Shown: positions 1 through 12,212, counted from the stretch's first letter. The stretch is DNA of 64,000 nt from Chlamydoabsidia padenii (GCA_025330725.1 JAIWND010000001.1:1240001-1304000); one strand, 5' to 3'. Notes: generated from the letters alone by a model not told the origin. Numbers and translations: made by a program.

Positions 1-779
1 TCTTTGCGGTTACCTTAAGCGCGGAAAGGAGCCAAGGAAGAAGACACAGGAAACACCAAAACTAACAAAAGCAAAAAAGACCACCATTGCCATTAAATAC
101 CAGTGAGCTCCATTGTCATCAATCATAGCCAAAGGAGCGAATTGAGCCGCACAAAACACAATCGTAGTCCACAAGACAACCCCAAGATTGATTCGACCAT
201 AATCAGCCAGAGTGCCGAGAGTGATAAAGATAAGGAATTGGACAAAGAATGAAAAGGCTTGGACATAGAGAACCATAGAAGACACTGGAATACCATCACC
301 AGGTTGATGGACAGCTGATAGAGAGACATGACATGTCTTGAATGGATCATTGATGTCACATCCACTAGTTGAAGGATCATTTGGATCAAATCCACCTTGA
401 TAGGCCACATATTGCAATAAAGTCGGAAAGTATGCATAAATGGAGTGACCTATGTGTTGATGTAACGTTAAAAAAAAGGGGGTGAATATAAGTAAAATGC
501 ATATATCCATCGTATTAACCCGCCCACCCAATGATTACCATTATTCTAAATCGTTAAAAAGCGAAAACAAAAAAAAAACAAAAAATGGTGTCAGTGTGAT
601 GGAAGACTGTGAGGTATAGTTTATAGTTGTCTTACCCCGATGCCGTATAGTAAAAAGGATATAAACTCTTTTCTTGTGGTAGGAGGTTGAGTGGGTTCGT
701 CGGTTGGTTTTTCAACTAGTTCGTCCGCTGGTTCAGTGTTTGCAAAGGGACTTTTAAAAGTCTTTGCTAATCCACCCAT
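1..779 (-). CDS. Atg22-like vacuolar transporter, paralogue A (3' part outside window)
   Basis: N-terminal part of an MFS-type transporter of the Atg22 family (vacuolar amino-acid efflux during autophagy). It is recognised mainly by alignment to the two complete downstream paralogues: a PPTTRKEF stretch aligns with PPATRWEL, followed by GFDPND, LADYGRIN, CAAQFAPL and VSFGVS, with several hydrophobic membrane segments. Start ATG is at 779. I read exon 1 as 779-636, a 7-nt micro-exon at 545-539 and exon 3 as 449-14; a donor (GTAACC) then leads out of the window. The micro-exon restores the NNG tripeptide that is contiguous in paralogues B and C and is needed to join exons 1 and 3 in frame. Family assignment is good; substrate is inferred from yeast Atg22. 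Confidence 0.8.
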
Positions 780-1250
780 TACTGTAATTCTATTGAGATC
801 TAAAAGAATATTTACAAAAAGAAGAATGAGAAGAATGAGTTATCACAAAGATGTTAAATAGAATGAAAGACAAATGTTTTAAAAGGAACTGTACTTACAT
901 ATATGTATGCAAGAGTCGGCGCGCGACTTTTACCGAACCTAGTCAACTATCATCGTAATGTGTCGTATACCTTGCTGTTTGAGGAATAGATACAGTTATA
1001 GGCATTACTTCGTCAATGAGGTGCTGCCATACAACAATTGATGTTTGGGATATATAGAAGAGTGCGGAGAAGAAGAAGAAGAAAAAGAAGAAGAAAAAAA
1101 AAAAAAAAAAGAACGGCCAGGTCTTTTTATAAAGTTCGCCGATGTCGGGCTTTATAAATTCCAACCCTACCTTTTCTTTATTTGGAACCAATGCCCTTTT
1201 TTTTATAAACTATAATACAACAAAATATGAAGAGAAAGTATAAACAGATA
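780..1250. other. Intergenic, Atg22 paralogues A/B
   Basis: Between the start of paralogue A and the stop of paralogue B. It holds an A/G-rich purine tract (about 1065-1112, ending in an A run) and, at 1145-1159, a minus-orientation match to the window's recurring motif (TTTATAAAGCCCGAC). No coding signal: the reading frames here are interrupted and low in complexity. Confidence 0.6.
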
Positions 1251-2572
1251 TCAAGTATGGTGAGAAGGATGACTAGCCGTTTGATCCTCGATCAATTCAA
1301 CTTTTGCATAAGATTCACCATCTTGTAAGGTCGAAATACTATGTATAGCCGTAGCATTCTGAGCGAGTTCTTCTTGGATTTCCATATGCAACATTTCTAA
1401 CTTTGCTGCCTCCATGTCAACAAAGTAAAGAATAAAGATGGCGACAATGAAAAGACCAGCAATGATCAGCCATCCATAATAAGCATTCGATGTTTGTTGA
1501 GTTACCGCTCCGATCGCAGTTGCCCCGATGATCGCGCTGCTCTTATTAAACACACCGCATAATCCAAAGTACAAGTTTTCTTTTCCTCTTGGGATCAATT
1601 CACTCAACAATGTTTGTTGCCATGCCCTGATAAAGAGTATTAGATGAATCATGTATAATAGTCTGTATCCTTACTTACCATACGGGTGCAGTGAAGAATC
1701 CTTGATGAAATTAAAGTATGTCAGTTTCCTTTTATATATCTTCAACCGTAGTCTTACCTGACCAAGCACTAAGAACCCACAGTTCCCATTGTGTCTTCAT
1801 ACCAAAGTTGCTGAAACCAATACCAAAACTACCCCAAATAGGTACCACAGCTATTGAAACCCCGATTCATGCAAAATGTCAGTGAGTCGAATTTTTTTTT
1901 TCTGTAAAAGAATCATACCTGTTGTAATCAGAATAGTCATTAGATTGGCTTTTGTACTAACATTGAATCTTTTGGACAAGAACAAGAAGAAGAAACAACC
2001 AATGATACTGGTGATCGCCGTGATGAAGCCTTGAACAACGGTTTGTGTGGCCGAAAATGAAGTAATGTCGTTTTGAATATAGGTTTGCATACTACTGATT
2101 GCGTTCACTCCATCCGAAAATAAAAAGTAGGAGAAAAAGTAAAGAAAGAGGTACCGGTTTTTTCTCGCTTCCCTATTTTTTTTAAAAAAAAGACAAGGGT
2201 GAGTGGATGATCCGATAAATAGGATTGCCTTGTTACCTTAATGCTTTAAAGGTTGATTTCCAACCGATGGTGAAATGACTTTCATTAGCAGGAAGAGGTG
2301 GACCCCGTCTACCGACCGGGCGGAATATGAAATAGGGGATGGCATTGATTAGCCAGAAACAACCACAGGAAATGGAGGCAATATGATAGTACAGGGGAGT
2401 ATTCCCAAACTGATGATCATCGTTTAAAAAGGGACCTTGAGACCATGGTAGAAAAGAGAGACTTGAAAAGACAGCTATCAGAAGGTGGGAAAAAAAAAGG
2501 ATCGACATTTCAAATTCCGAAAAAGTTAATTTTAGATTTCAGACAAAAACAATTCACGTCCCGCCAGGGTTC

Positions 2573-2615
<43 letters not shown>

Positions 2616-3406
2616 CGTACCTGAAAGAATAAGAAATCCCACATTAGACCAACCAGTTGAAATAGCAGAGACATGATTTCTCCATTTCTCGACCACATTT
2701 TGAGTTTCCTCGACCGAAACAGTTGGATCTGCTCGAGTCTTTCTGACTATTGGAAGGTTGTCACTAAAAAAAAAAAAGGAGGGGGATGTCAATCCACGGG
2801 GGGGGGGGGTCGTTCTTCCCTCTCTTACCTCAAGACAGGAAAAGCCGCTGAATAACAAACAAGAGTAACACCATACGAAACCATAGCGACAATATTTAAA
2901 GCCATCATACCAGGCCAGCCATGACCATCGTCGTTGATAAAGATGACGGGTAAAATTTGAGCAGCACAGCTGATCAAAGTGGCGGAGATTAAAATATAAT
3001 GGTTGAATCGGCCATAATCTGCCAAGGAGCCAAATGTAGTGAAAAGGAGAAACTGGATGCCAAAGGAAATAGCGGTGACATACATGATCATGGATACAAC
3101 CGGGATACCATTCGCTGTACCGGGCCACGCCACATTACAGGGTGACTCACTGCTTAGCGCCAGGCTACAGGGTGGATGGCCTTCCACCGTAGGGTCAAAT
3201 CCACCTTTCTGACCCATCATCTGAAGTAAGCTGGGTAGAAAAGCATACATATTGTATCCATTATTACCATTGTAGTACAGGTAATAACTCCAGAGTTCCC
3301 ACCGAGTGGCAGGTGGTTGTGAGAGTACTTCTCGACCCTTGTCAGTGGTAGGATCAATATCATCATTACCTTGAAAAGGGTCTTTCAATAACTTTTCACC
3401 TGACAT
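1251..3406 (-). CDS. Atg22-like vacuolar amino-acid effluxer, paralogue B
   Basis: Complete Atg22-family transporter, roughly 510-520 residues, with about 11-12 hydrophobic segments. Seven exons read in frame: 3406-2829, 2763-2621, 2474-2237, 2172-1919, 1850-1758, 1700-1679 (22 nt) and 1626-1251. Diagnostic regions are LADYGRFN, the FRPVGRRGPP loop, SDGVNAIS, and the C-terminal PRGKENLYFGL plus an IGAVT/YYGW segment similar to the yeast Atg22 C-terminus. Start ATG 3406 (MSGEKLL) aligns with paralogue C; a further upstream in-frame ATG would add a few residues. Expected role is export of amino acids from the vacuole after autophagic breakdown. A 37-nt T run lies in intron 2. Tandem with A and C, same strand. 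Confidence 0.88.
2575..2611. repeat. 37-nt poly(T) inside intron 2 of Atg22 paralogue B
   Basis: Uninterrupted T run on the plus strand (A run in the sense of the gene), directly beside the donor of the intron spanning 2620-2475. Confidence 0.9.
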
Positions 3407-4612
3407 AGTAAAAAAAGAGAGCAAAGGGTAAAAAGTAAAGGAGAAGAAGAAGAAGAAGAAGAAAGAAAAAAAAAGTGATAAAGAAGGTAAAACATTTTTA
3501 AAGGAGTAGAGATCACATGGATTCCTACTGGGTCATAATTTTCATGCATACAAATAACGACACCAATCTGTTTATTCAATATACCAACAACATAAAGTAT
3601 ACACATTGTACCACATTAAATGGATAAGACTATTATCTAACTACTATAACTATATCCAAAGGTGCCAGTAAATGAATGTGCCCCAATCAAGACCAGAGTT
3701 TCCATATCCATGATATCCAAATGTTTTCCGATCCATCCCCTTGTTCTCTCTCCCTATTAAAAATGAAGATCATTTTTTTTTTTATAACCCATTCCAAAGC
3801 CATTGTTAATAACATATTCCTTTGGATCGATGATTTCCATTCTGCATTAAAAAAAAAAAAAAAGTTGCCAATTACCTAATAAGATAAAACATCAAATTAA
3901 AAATAACCCAGAGTCAAATCGGCCCCAAGCCGAATTGTTATATAGTCCAAGCCCTTGATCCATCCCCAGTGTTTTGTTGATCTTGCAGGTCTAAATATAG
4001 GTTATATAGCGCCCCCATCGTCAAAAAGAGTTCGGCATGATGAAAGAGTCACTTTTGTCGTTGGTATTATGACTTTTTGAAAAGTGAGAGTCAGCCTCCG
4101 ATAGACATTACCGAGTCAGGGCAAATAGTCCGTCAGTGTTGTTTGTGAATTAGGTCGTTGGCGAATGTTGTTGTCGTCTCCATTATAGTTGGTGAGTGCT
4201 GCTGTGATCATGGTCACACTATATTAAAAGTGGATGCGACACAAGTTCAAGAGAGATGATTTCCTGTTCATTTGATAAAATCAAGTTCAGTGGGTTGTAA
4301 TTACGTTTACCTTGTAGGATACATTTGTCTAGTCAGAAGAGTAGCCAATTGGCTATTTTCAGACAAAGAGAGATCATATCATTAGTTCAAGTTTCAAGTA
4401 ATTCTTACCTTTATATGATTACCATCGGCGTTGAGATTACAAGAGGTAAAAGAAGGACGGAAAAAAAGAAAAAAAGAAAAGAGCGCCTTGTGATAAAATC
4501 AAACCCCGTCGGCGTTTAAATTTCCTTTTTTTTTATGGAAATCATGCAGATCGTTAAAAAAGATTAAAACTACACTTTATTTTTTACTGATTGATTACAA
4601 GTATGATTATTA
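3407..4612. other. Intergenic between Atg22 paralogues B and C
   Basis: 1.2 kb without a supportable gene. It holds A/T runs, an AAGAAG purine tract near 3440-3475 and, at 4497-4520, two head-to-head copies of the recurring motif core (AATCAAACCCCGTC followed by GGCGTTTAAA). Short reading frames here have no recognisable homology. Confidence 0.55.
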
Positions 4613-6706
4613 TTACTTTTTATAGGCTTCACTACCACCATCAGAGGACAACTCCATACGAATGATTGGTATTTTCTCATTGGTCGTATTAAAAGAGTGA
4701 CGCTGAGCCTCCGCCGCGGCGGCCATATTATCCATCAACTCTTGATGGATTTCCAAATGAAGCATTTCCAGTTTAGCGCCCTCCATATCCACAAAACACA
4801 AGGCGATGATGGCAATGACAAAGAGGCCAGCAATGATGGGCCAGCCGTAGTAAGGATTAGTGGTTTGTTCAGTCACCGCACCAATCATAGTGGGGGCAAT
4901 CCAGTAACTCGATCGACTAGTCAATCCAAACAAGGCAAAGAAAAGATTTTCTTGTCCCCTCGGTACCAGTTCTGAGAAGAGGGTTTGCTGCCATGCCCTA
5001 TTTCATAGTAAATCATGGTTTAGTGGAAAGAGATGGTATCAATAGGATTAGGACTTACCATATTGGACCAGTGAAAAAACCTGAGGAAAGAAAAAAACAG
5101 ATCAGTGATATGTGCATTTAAACTCCCGCCGCACTTTTTTTTTTCTCCTTACCTGACCAAGCAGCCAGTACCCAAAGTTCCCACTCCGTCCTGATTCCAA
5201 AATGATCGAGGCCTATCCCAAAACATCCCCATACAGGAATCATCGCTATAGAAAAGAGAGAATCAGTTCATCATGTCATTCAAAACTACTTTTTTTTTTT
5301 TTCCTACCTGTAAAGATGACGATGATCATCAGGTTGGTCTTGGTACTAAAGTCAAAGTGATTTTGCAAGTGCAGAAAGAAAAAACAGCCAATGAGAGAAG
5401 TGACCGCCCCCACTAGACCCATACCTGTGGTAAGCGTAGCCGAAAACCCTGTGACCTGATTCTGGATATAGGTTTGATAAGTACTAATGGCATTGACTCC
5501 ATCAGAGAAACAAAAGTAACTACATAGGAACAAGTACAAGTATCTATATTTCTTAACCTCCCTAATAAAAATAAATGAGCCATCTAAAAAATGGAAAAAA
5601 AAAAACTTACTTGAGAGCTTTGAAAATGGACTTCCATCCAATAGTGACATAGTGTTCCGTTTTAGGAAAAGGAGGACCACGACGGCCGATAGGACGACAA
5701 ATGAAGTAAGGGATGGCATTTATAAGCATATAGGCACCAGAAACAAGTGAAGCAACACAATAGTATGTTAATGTGTTCCCAAACTTTGGTTCTTGACTAT
5801 TGAAAAAGGGACCTTTGGACCATGGAATAAAGGATACACCAGCAAAGACAGCTTATTGAGCGGGAGTTGAAAAATCAGATGCGCATGAATTAGTTGACAT
5901 GTTTCAAATCCCGACATTTTTTTTCCCTTTACCCGAGATAACCAAAAAACCAACATTGGACCATGCAGTGGATACAGCAGAAACATGGCTTCTCCACCTT
6001 TCGATGACACTTTGTTTTTTTTCTATAGAGATATCTTGATCAGCACGAACGCTTCGTACTAAAGGTAGATTATCACTTTAAATCAAAAAGAAAAGTAAGA
6101 CAAGAAAAAAAAAAAAAAAAAAAAAAAGAGGGAGAAGGGGTACCTTAAAATTGGGAAAGCTGCAGAATAACAAACAAGAGTGACACCATAAGATACCATG
6201 GCTATAATATTAAGGGTCATCATACCAGGCCAATTCCGACCATCATCATTGATGAACAAGATGGGCAAGATCTGAGCAGCACAGCTGATCAAAGTGGCCG
6301 AGACGAGGATATAATGATTGAATCGACCATAATCAGCCAAAGGCCCAAAAGTGGTGAACAATAAGAACTGAGCACCAAAGGAAATAGCTGTGGCATACAT
6401 GGTGACGGAAATAACCGAGATGGTCGTGCCATTCCATGTCACATTGCACGGTGTATTCATTTCGCAAGGTGGATGGTAGGGTAACGTTGGATTAAAGCCA
6501 TTTTCTTGGGCTAATAGTTGGAATAGGGTGGGTAGGAATTGGTACATGTTGTAGCCATTGTTGCCATTATAGTAGAGGTAGTATGTCCAGAGTTCCCATC
6601 GAGTGGCGGGTGGTTGGGAGAGGACTTCTCGTCCAATGTCTGTGGTGGGATCGACGGTGCCTTCGACCTTGAATGGATCCGTTCGAAGGTTTTCAGCAGT
6701 GGTCAT
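4613..6706 (-). CDS. Atg22-like vacuolar amino-acid effluxer, paralogue C
   Basis: Complete Atg22-family transporter, the closest relative of paralogue B and with the same exon plan, including a matching 22-nt exon at 5080-5059. Exon 1 runs 6706-6144, exon 2 6075-5933, and exon 3 starts at 5851. Hallmarks are PPATRWELWTYYLYYNGNN, LADYGRFN, DGVNAIST and a C-terminal VTEQTTNPYYGW segment. Start ATG 6706 (MTTAENL) lies just after an A/T-rich promoter tract; a further upstream in-frame ATG is only low-complexity. The intron at 5932-5852 contains a match to the recurring motif, as does the equivalent intron of B. Predicted vacuolar membrane, amino-acid efflux. Confidence 0.88.
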
Positions 6707-6737
<31 letters not shown>

Positions 6738-6928
6738 AAAAAAAGGAAAGAGAAGGGAATACTAAGTACATCGTTTTTAGTAGATTTGCCTCTTTCTTTT
6801 ATATCGTTATACATGTAAACAAAAGGATTAGAATGTTTGTCTTTTGTTTATTTTTAAAAAAAAAATCAAGCCCAACTTTCTTTTTTATTTTTTTATTTTT
6901 AAAAAAAGTATCATTATGCTATGTAAAT

Positions 6929-8987
6929 CTAATCACCGATTTGTTCTATGTTCATGGTTTCCAATATCGGCAGTACCCTGGTCCAAAGATCGACACCCTA
7001 TAAAAGAGAGAAAAAAGAAAAGAAAAGAAGGAGGTGAGTGATCATCTTTTTTTCGTTTCCTGTGTTACCTACCTTTTGATAAAACTCGACACGGCAATCT
7101 GCATAAGCAGTCAATCCTTGTTTCAGTTCCTGTATTCTTGTTTTTTGATAAATGTCGTATTCTTTGATCATCTGATTCGAGTAATTATTGTTGGTATCTG
7201 TGGCGATAGACACATCTTGTTCCAACTAGACCACCCAAATAATATGGATCAGTATACAAGCCTTTTTCCTTTTTCAATCTTCTCTTTACCTCTTCCATTT
7301 TTGCATGTAGTTGGACCAATCGTTCGTTTCTTGTCTGAGTCAGGCTATTCCCTCTGATTTCACCCACCTTGTCCGCCACCAAGTCACCAAGCGATCCATT
7401 TCCAATTTGATGTCCCGTGAGTCGTTCTCGATCCTGTGTCAGTCTTTGCAAGTGCATTGACAATTCTTCAAAAGCCACCTGTTTCTGATCTCGTACTTGT
7501 AGTTGAGCCTATTATAATAATAAAGTTCATTAACAACCATTCTTTTCTTGTTACTTGTTTTACCTTGATTGCCCTGCAATAAGCGACTTGTTCATGGATA
7601 TTGTTCAAGTACAATATATCTTCGCCTTTTGTCTAAAAATAATAATAGAAAAAATGTTATAGCCTCGTGTAACTTGACATGAATCATCCTTACTTACTAG
7701 ATCAGCAATACATCCTGCATATGCTTCGACGATTTCGGCAAACTGTCGTAATTTACGTTCCACTGTTGGTTCCAATACGGACAGGCCACGGATACCACCT
7801 GAGAATTCTAGATAATCATGTTCCAATTCTATAAGAAAAGAGTCAATACACATATCATTAGATTAATTAACTTTTTTTTCTTTTACCTTGTTGTCGATGT
7901 CCCATCCGAGAAAAGAGTCTTTCGACAATTGTAAGATTATCTTCATATTTGTCCACAGATTCTTTCATGACAATGAATCGATCATCAGGTTTCTTGACTT
8001 TGGTGAATGGTTTCAAAAAGGTATCACCAATAATAGTAAAGAAAGACAAATGAGAAGGAAATCGTTTGGATTGCATTTGTTTATCATTTTTCTAAAAGAG
8101 AGAGAGAGAGAGAGAGAAGGTCAGTGCATTTTGAATATCACAAGGTGATGGGAACTTACGAAATCCCCTGATTCCAAAAACACACGTGTACATTGTGATG
8201 CTTGAAGTAAAGGATGCCTTGCAATTCTATTTAAAAACCATTCGAGTCTATATAAAGAGGTTAAAACATGCATGTTCATAGATATCGTTTTTTATTACCC
8301 TAATCGTCGCCTTTCGATAAAGTCTTTGTTGAATCCATCACCTTTGATATATTCTATATGGAGATAAATAAAAAGCATGAGCGATTCTCCTTTTCTCTCT
8401 CTCTCTCTCTGATACTTACTGATTCGATGTTTTTCAGGAGGTTGCGGGACGACACAGGCCGGGAATTCCAAACATAAAGTGTTGTAAAGCCAGATAAAAT
8501 CTTGGAATCGACGTCGGACGGGTTTAGGAGTCGGTGAGCTAAACGTTTCCACTAACGTCTATATATATATAAGAGAGAGACATTTGAGTTGTTTGTTTTT
8601 ATAATGTATCTAATTCACCTTACCTACCATTGTTGTTACAAGATAAGTGATATAACTTGCTTCGTACTTTTGAGGATCGCTTACATTAATCGTCATTTCG
8701 ACTGCCAGTGATAAAGGATCGTTCCGTGATATCGTATCTGTTGTTTCCAGTGATTGTGTTGTGTAAAAGCCTGGTTGAATGTCATTGTTCTATAAACAAG
8801 TGAAAAGCATTATGGTAAAGAAGAGGGTGAGCATGGTCGCTGTTTAAATAGTGTTTTCTTTTTCTTTACATACCATGTGGTCAGTGGTGCTGGAATCATA
8901 CGTCAAGATGGGGTTGCGATAAGGAGGGATGAAGGCTTCAGTTGAATGTTCATCCCACCTAACATGATCATAGTCGTCAGGATTCAT
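6929..8987 (-). CDS. SNX4: Sorting nexin SNX4 / Atg24 (PX-BAR)
   Basis: PX-BAR sorting nexin acting in endosome-to-Golgi recycling and selective autophagy. The PX domain is clear (RRRFQDFIWLYNTLCLEFPA, then VVPQPPEKHRI, then GDGFNKDFIERRR), with the PI3P-binding arginine/lysine pattern. The rest is a helical BAR-like region (QSKRFPSHLSFF, FLKPFTKVKKPDDRF, LKQGLTAYADCRVEFYQK). The gene is split into about ten short exons. The last exon follows a TATAG acceptor near 7000 and encodes GVDLWTRVLPILETMN, ending at TAG 6931-6929. I chose ATG 8987 (MNPDDYD) because longer in-frame starts add only a hydrophobic, low-complexity stretch from the promoter. SNX4 fits better than Atg20/Snx41 because of the short N-terminus. 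Confidence 0.85.
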
Positions 8988-9178
8988 AATGGATGAGAGT
9001 TGTAAATAAAAAGGAAGAAGAAGGAAGAAATAGAATTTTAAAAAAAATATTGAGATATGGACAAAAGCGACGACCATGTGACACAAATCAGGTCATTTAA
9101 AAAAAAAAATTAACCCATAACATTTTTATTTTTATATTTGACAAGTGAGTGATACTATCAAAGGATAAGTAAACTAAA

Positions 9179-9249
9179 TTATGGTTGTTCGTTGATGGCT
9201 TGATTCTATAATACATAAAACAAAAGGTTAAATATCTAGTTCCTAACAT

Positions 9250-9292
<43 letters not shown>

Positions 9293-11738
9293 GATTTACC
9301 TTTGCTTGCCATGCTTGAGCCATTTGCAACAATTTGAGATTTCTTGATTGTTCTTGATCATCAGGGAAGATGTAATCAAAGTATTCTTCCCATATAATAT
9401 TATCATCCGTCGAGTCTTCAGCTTTTCTTCGTTTCTTGACTACTTTAGGTTCCTTGTCCTTGACCACCTTTTGCGTTTCCTCCGTACCATAGTTTTCTTC
9501 AAAGTCTTTCCAAGCTTCAAGAAGTAATACACGCTACAAATATATATATATATATATATATACAAATGTTAGTTGACCTTTTTTTATTTATTTACTTTAT
9601 CTCTCTTCTGTTTACCTCTTCCTTGAGTCCCTTTTGTTTCATACGATCCGATGCCTTTTCAAAGATGGAACGAGCTTGAGTAGGACCTTGTTGATTATTA
9701 TTATCATCATCATATGGTATAGATAATTCGAATTGGGCAAAGCTGATATACACCTTGACATGTTCTGTTCGTTCCAATAGACGGTAGTACAAGTCGCGTG
9801 TCTTTTCATATTCTTCTTCTTCAATTTCAAAGTCAATATAGGCTTTCCATAATAGTTCTGGCATGTCCAATACAGGTTGACCAATCGCCAATTCAAAGAT
9901 AGCACGACAACGATCTTGTTCACCAAGCATCTTTTCCAATTCAGCAAACTTGATCCATCCTGTACAGTTGGCAGGATTGTATTCCAGGTATTTCGTATAT
10001 AATGTTCGACTACGATCGAATTCCCGAAGCTAAAACAGAAAGAAAGAGAAAAGTTTGTTTGTTAGTTACATGTATATATATATATATATGATGAATTGAT
10101 TGTATCTTTCTTTACCTGCATTTCCAAATCGATATAACCTTTAAACAATTTGTTTTTGGGACATTGACCAATAGCACGACCAAGTAGTTTTCTTGCTGAT
10201 TGAACATTCATTTGACGGATTTCGAATTTGGCAAAGAGTAGCCAAATTTTAGCAAAAGTGAAGGATTTGTGAGGTATCAGTTTGATGCATTTGCTGTAGA
10301 TTTCCCTAGTTCGTTCAATGTCCTATAAAAGGAATATTGTGTTTGTGAGTGATTAATCTAATCCATTCATTCTATTCATTCATATTACCTCTGTTTCCAA
10401 TTCTTCAAAGAGAGCATAATTGATCCACAGGTAAATATATCTTCGCCAATATCGTTTTTCATTAGCAGGAGGTACCATTCCAATAGCACGTTCATAGACT
10501 TCACGAATTCGATCAACTTCACCCACTGATTCTTCTAATTTGACATAATCAAACCAGACATCATAATTCATTGGATTCGATTCAATTTCTTCTTCATATT
10601 GTACCCGTCGTTTTCCAACCACTACGTTTTCGATTCCTTCAGTATCCCCATATTGTTTTTCAAAGTTGGTGTATTGGTTGTAGAGTGATTCCGATTTTGA
10701 CTTGGGTAGTCTATCCAGACCATATTTGTATAATACGCGAGCCCGTTCATACTAGATAAGTGTATGTAAAGAGAGTTAGTTTATCATATTTCCTTCTTTT
10801 ATATATATTACCTCTTTCATTTTGGTTTCGAATTTAGCAAAGGCCACCAAAACTTTTTGATCCAACTTGTCATCACCAAGGTATTGAATGGCTTCTGTAT
10901 AAATTTCACGACATTTGTCTATAATAAGGAACGAATTGGTTAGTTAGTGAATCATTTTACTATCATCATCATTATTACTTTACCTAAATCATTATGTTCT
11001 TCTTCAAATTTTGCCCATTTAATCCAGTTTTTAGGTTCAGGATGGACAGACACAAACCGTTCATAAATAGCTCGAGCCCGATCATTTTCGCTATACCGTA
11101 ATTCCAACTTTACATAAGCCAACCAAGCCGATTCATCAGGTTCCCATTTCAACCACCGTTCAAACACGTTTCGAGCCTTGGGGACATCACCAAGCGTTTC
11201 TTCCATATAAGTATACTTGTACCAGAATTGATCGACTCGAGGCAATAAAGTCACAGCACGATCGAGAATGTTACGAGAGTGATTGACGTTACGGTTCTTC
11301 ATTTCCATTTCTGCATAACGTAACCAAATGGCCACATTGCGCCATTCCACATCCAAGGCTCGTTCGTAAACTGATCGGGCCCGTTCCAGTTCCAGTTGTG
11401 ATTCTTCCCAGGCAGCATACTTGAGCCAATTGCTGATATTCAGTCGATTCTTGCGGATATTGTCTTCAAATTCTTTACGTTTGCGTTGTCGGAATTCAGA
11501 AAGTTCTTCGAGATCGGCAATCTTTTGTTGAGGAATGGAATGCACTGGTTCGAGTCGTCGGTCATGAGCTTCACGGAGGATCTGTTCAGCTGTAATCTGG
11601 ATAGGTGCCGCACTTTTGTTCTTGACCTAGATATAAATATAAAAAACACATTTCTTTCTTGTGGTTAATGTATCTGACTAGTTAGTTCTATTGATTTATT
11701 ACCTTGGGTGGTCGCATCGTATTCTTTCTACCGTCCAT
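9179..11738 (-). CDS. CLF1: Pre-mRNA splicing factor CLF1 / Crooked neck (HAT repeats)
   Basis: Crooked-neck/Syf3-type component of the NineTeen complex, a scaffold of the spliceosome. It is built of HAT repeats: W-x2-YA-x-WE, A-R-S-V-x-E-R-A and similar helices repeat throughout ([72 protein letters not shown]). Start ATG 11738 ([13 protein letters not shown]); the first exon is very short. The C-terminus is basic, then [13 protein letters not shown] last intron holding a 40-nt A run in gene sense (9252-9291) precedes a short final exon encoding NQAINEQP and TAA at 9181-9179. Divergent from the uS14m gene across 175 bp. Confidence 0.93.
9252..9291. repeat. 40-nt poly(T) in the last CLF1 intron
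   Basis: Plus-strand T run, poly(A) in the sense of CLF1, eight bases after the donor GTAAATCC. Confidence 0.9.
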
Positions 11739-11804
11739 GGTGTGAGGATGAAGAAAAGAAAGCGGGGGCGACGCAATTTTTGTGTGTGTTTTAATGACAA
11801 GGAG

Positions 11805-11817
11805 CGGCATTTGAAAA
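11805..11817 (-). promoter_or_regulatory. TTYRAA-CCG composite motif, CLF1 / uS14m promoter
   Basis: Reads TTTTCAAATGCCG on the minus strand, about 67 bp before the CLF1 ATG and 95 bp before the uS14m ATG on the other side. One of about 45 matches in the window. Confidence 0.45.
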
Positions 11818-11912
11818 ATTACCTCTCGCCTATTTTTTTGTTTTTTTTTGTTTTTCGCTGTGACTTTTTTTCTCTCTCTCTCTCTCCTTTTCTTCTTCTT
11901 CTTCAGAACAAC

Positions 11913-12212
11913 ATGCGCTCTCGTATTCTCCGTGATATCAAAGCTCGTCAATCACTTGCCGACAATGAATTGACTCGACAAGCATACCGATATGTCACTC
12001 GAAACGAAACTCTACCAGCCCGTGTACGCCACCAAGCTCAATTGGCACTCAACGCCATGCCCAAACAATCTTCTCCCGCCTTTATCTCCAACCGTTGTGT
12101 TGCCACTGGTCATGGATCTGGTATCTTGCGTGAATTCAAGTTGTGTCGATTCCAATTCCGTCTCAAGGCTTTAAATGGTGAACTTCCTGGTGTCAAGAAA
12201 TCCTCTTGGTAG
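11913..12212 (+). CDS. MRP2: Mitochondrial small-subunit ribosomal protein uS14m (MRP2-like)
   Basis: 99-residue uS14-family protein of the mitochondrial small ribosomal subunit. The family core is plain: arginine-rich N-terminus (MRSRILRDIKARQ), then LPARVRHQAQLAL, then CVATGHGSGILREFKLCRFQ, and an SSW-terminal end typical of uS14. The bacterial zinc-binding CxxC pairs are absent, as is usual for mitochondrial forms. I use ATG 11913 rather than a long in-frame upstream extension, because that extension is a low-complexity C/T-rich leader. TTCTTCTTCTTCAG just before the ATG looks like a 3' splice site, so the 5' UTR may be spliced. An AATAAAATAAA polyadenylation signal follows near 12301. Confidence 0.9.
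   Translation: MRSRILRDIKARQSLADNELTRQAYRYVTRNETLPARVRHQAQLALNAMPKQSSPAFISNRCVATGHGSGILREFKLCRFQFRLKALNGELPGVKKSSW

Noticed and set aside
943..1191. Minus-strand frame between Atg22 paralogues A and B
   Set aside because: Dominated by a run of Phe from the purine tract; no homology and no splice or start context.
4020..4150. Possible box C/D snoRNA (GCATGATGAAA near 4036)
   Set aside because: A C box-like string is present, but no convincing D box with terminal stem at a suitable distance was found.
7034..7357. 107-residue plus-strand frame opposite the SNX4 exons
   Set aside because: It is the complement of SNX4 coding and intron sequence; no independent signal.
8100..8126. (GA)n and (AT)n microsatellites in introns (also near 9540, 10075, 18262, 29120, 30510)
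   Set aside because: Ordinary short simple repeats; no structure beyond that expected in AT-rich fungal introns.
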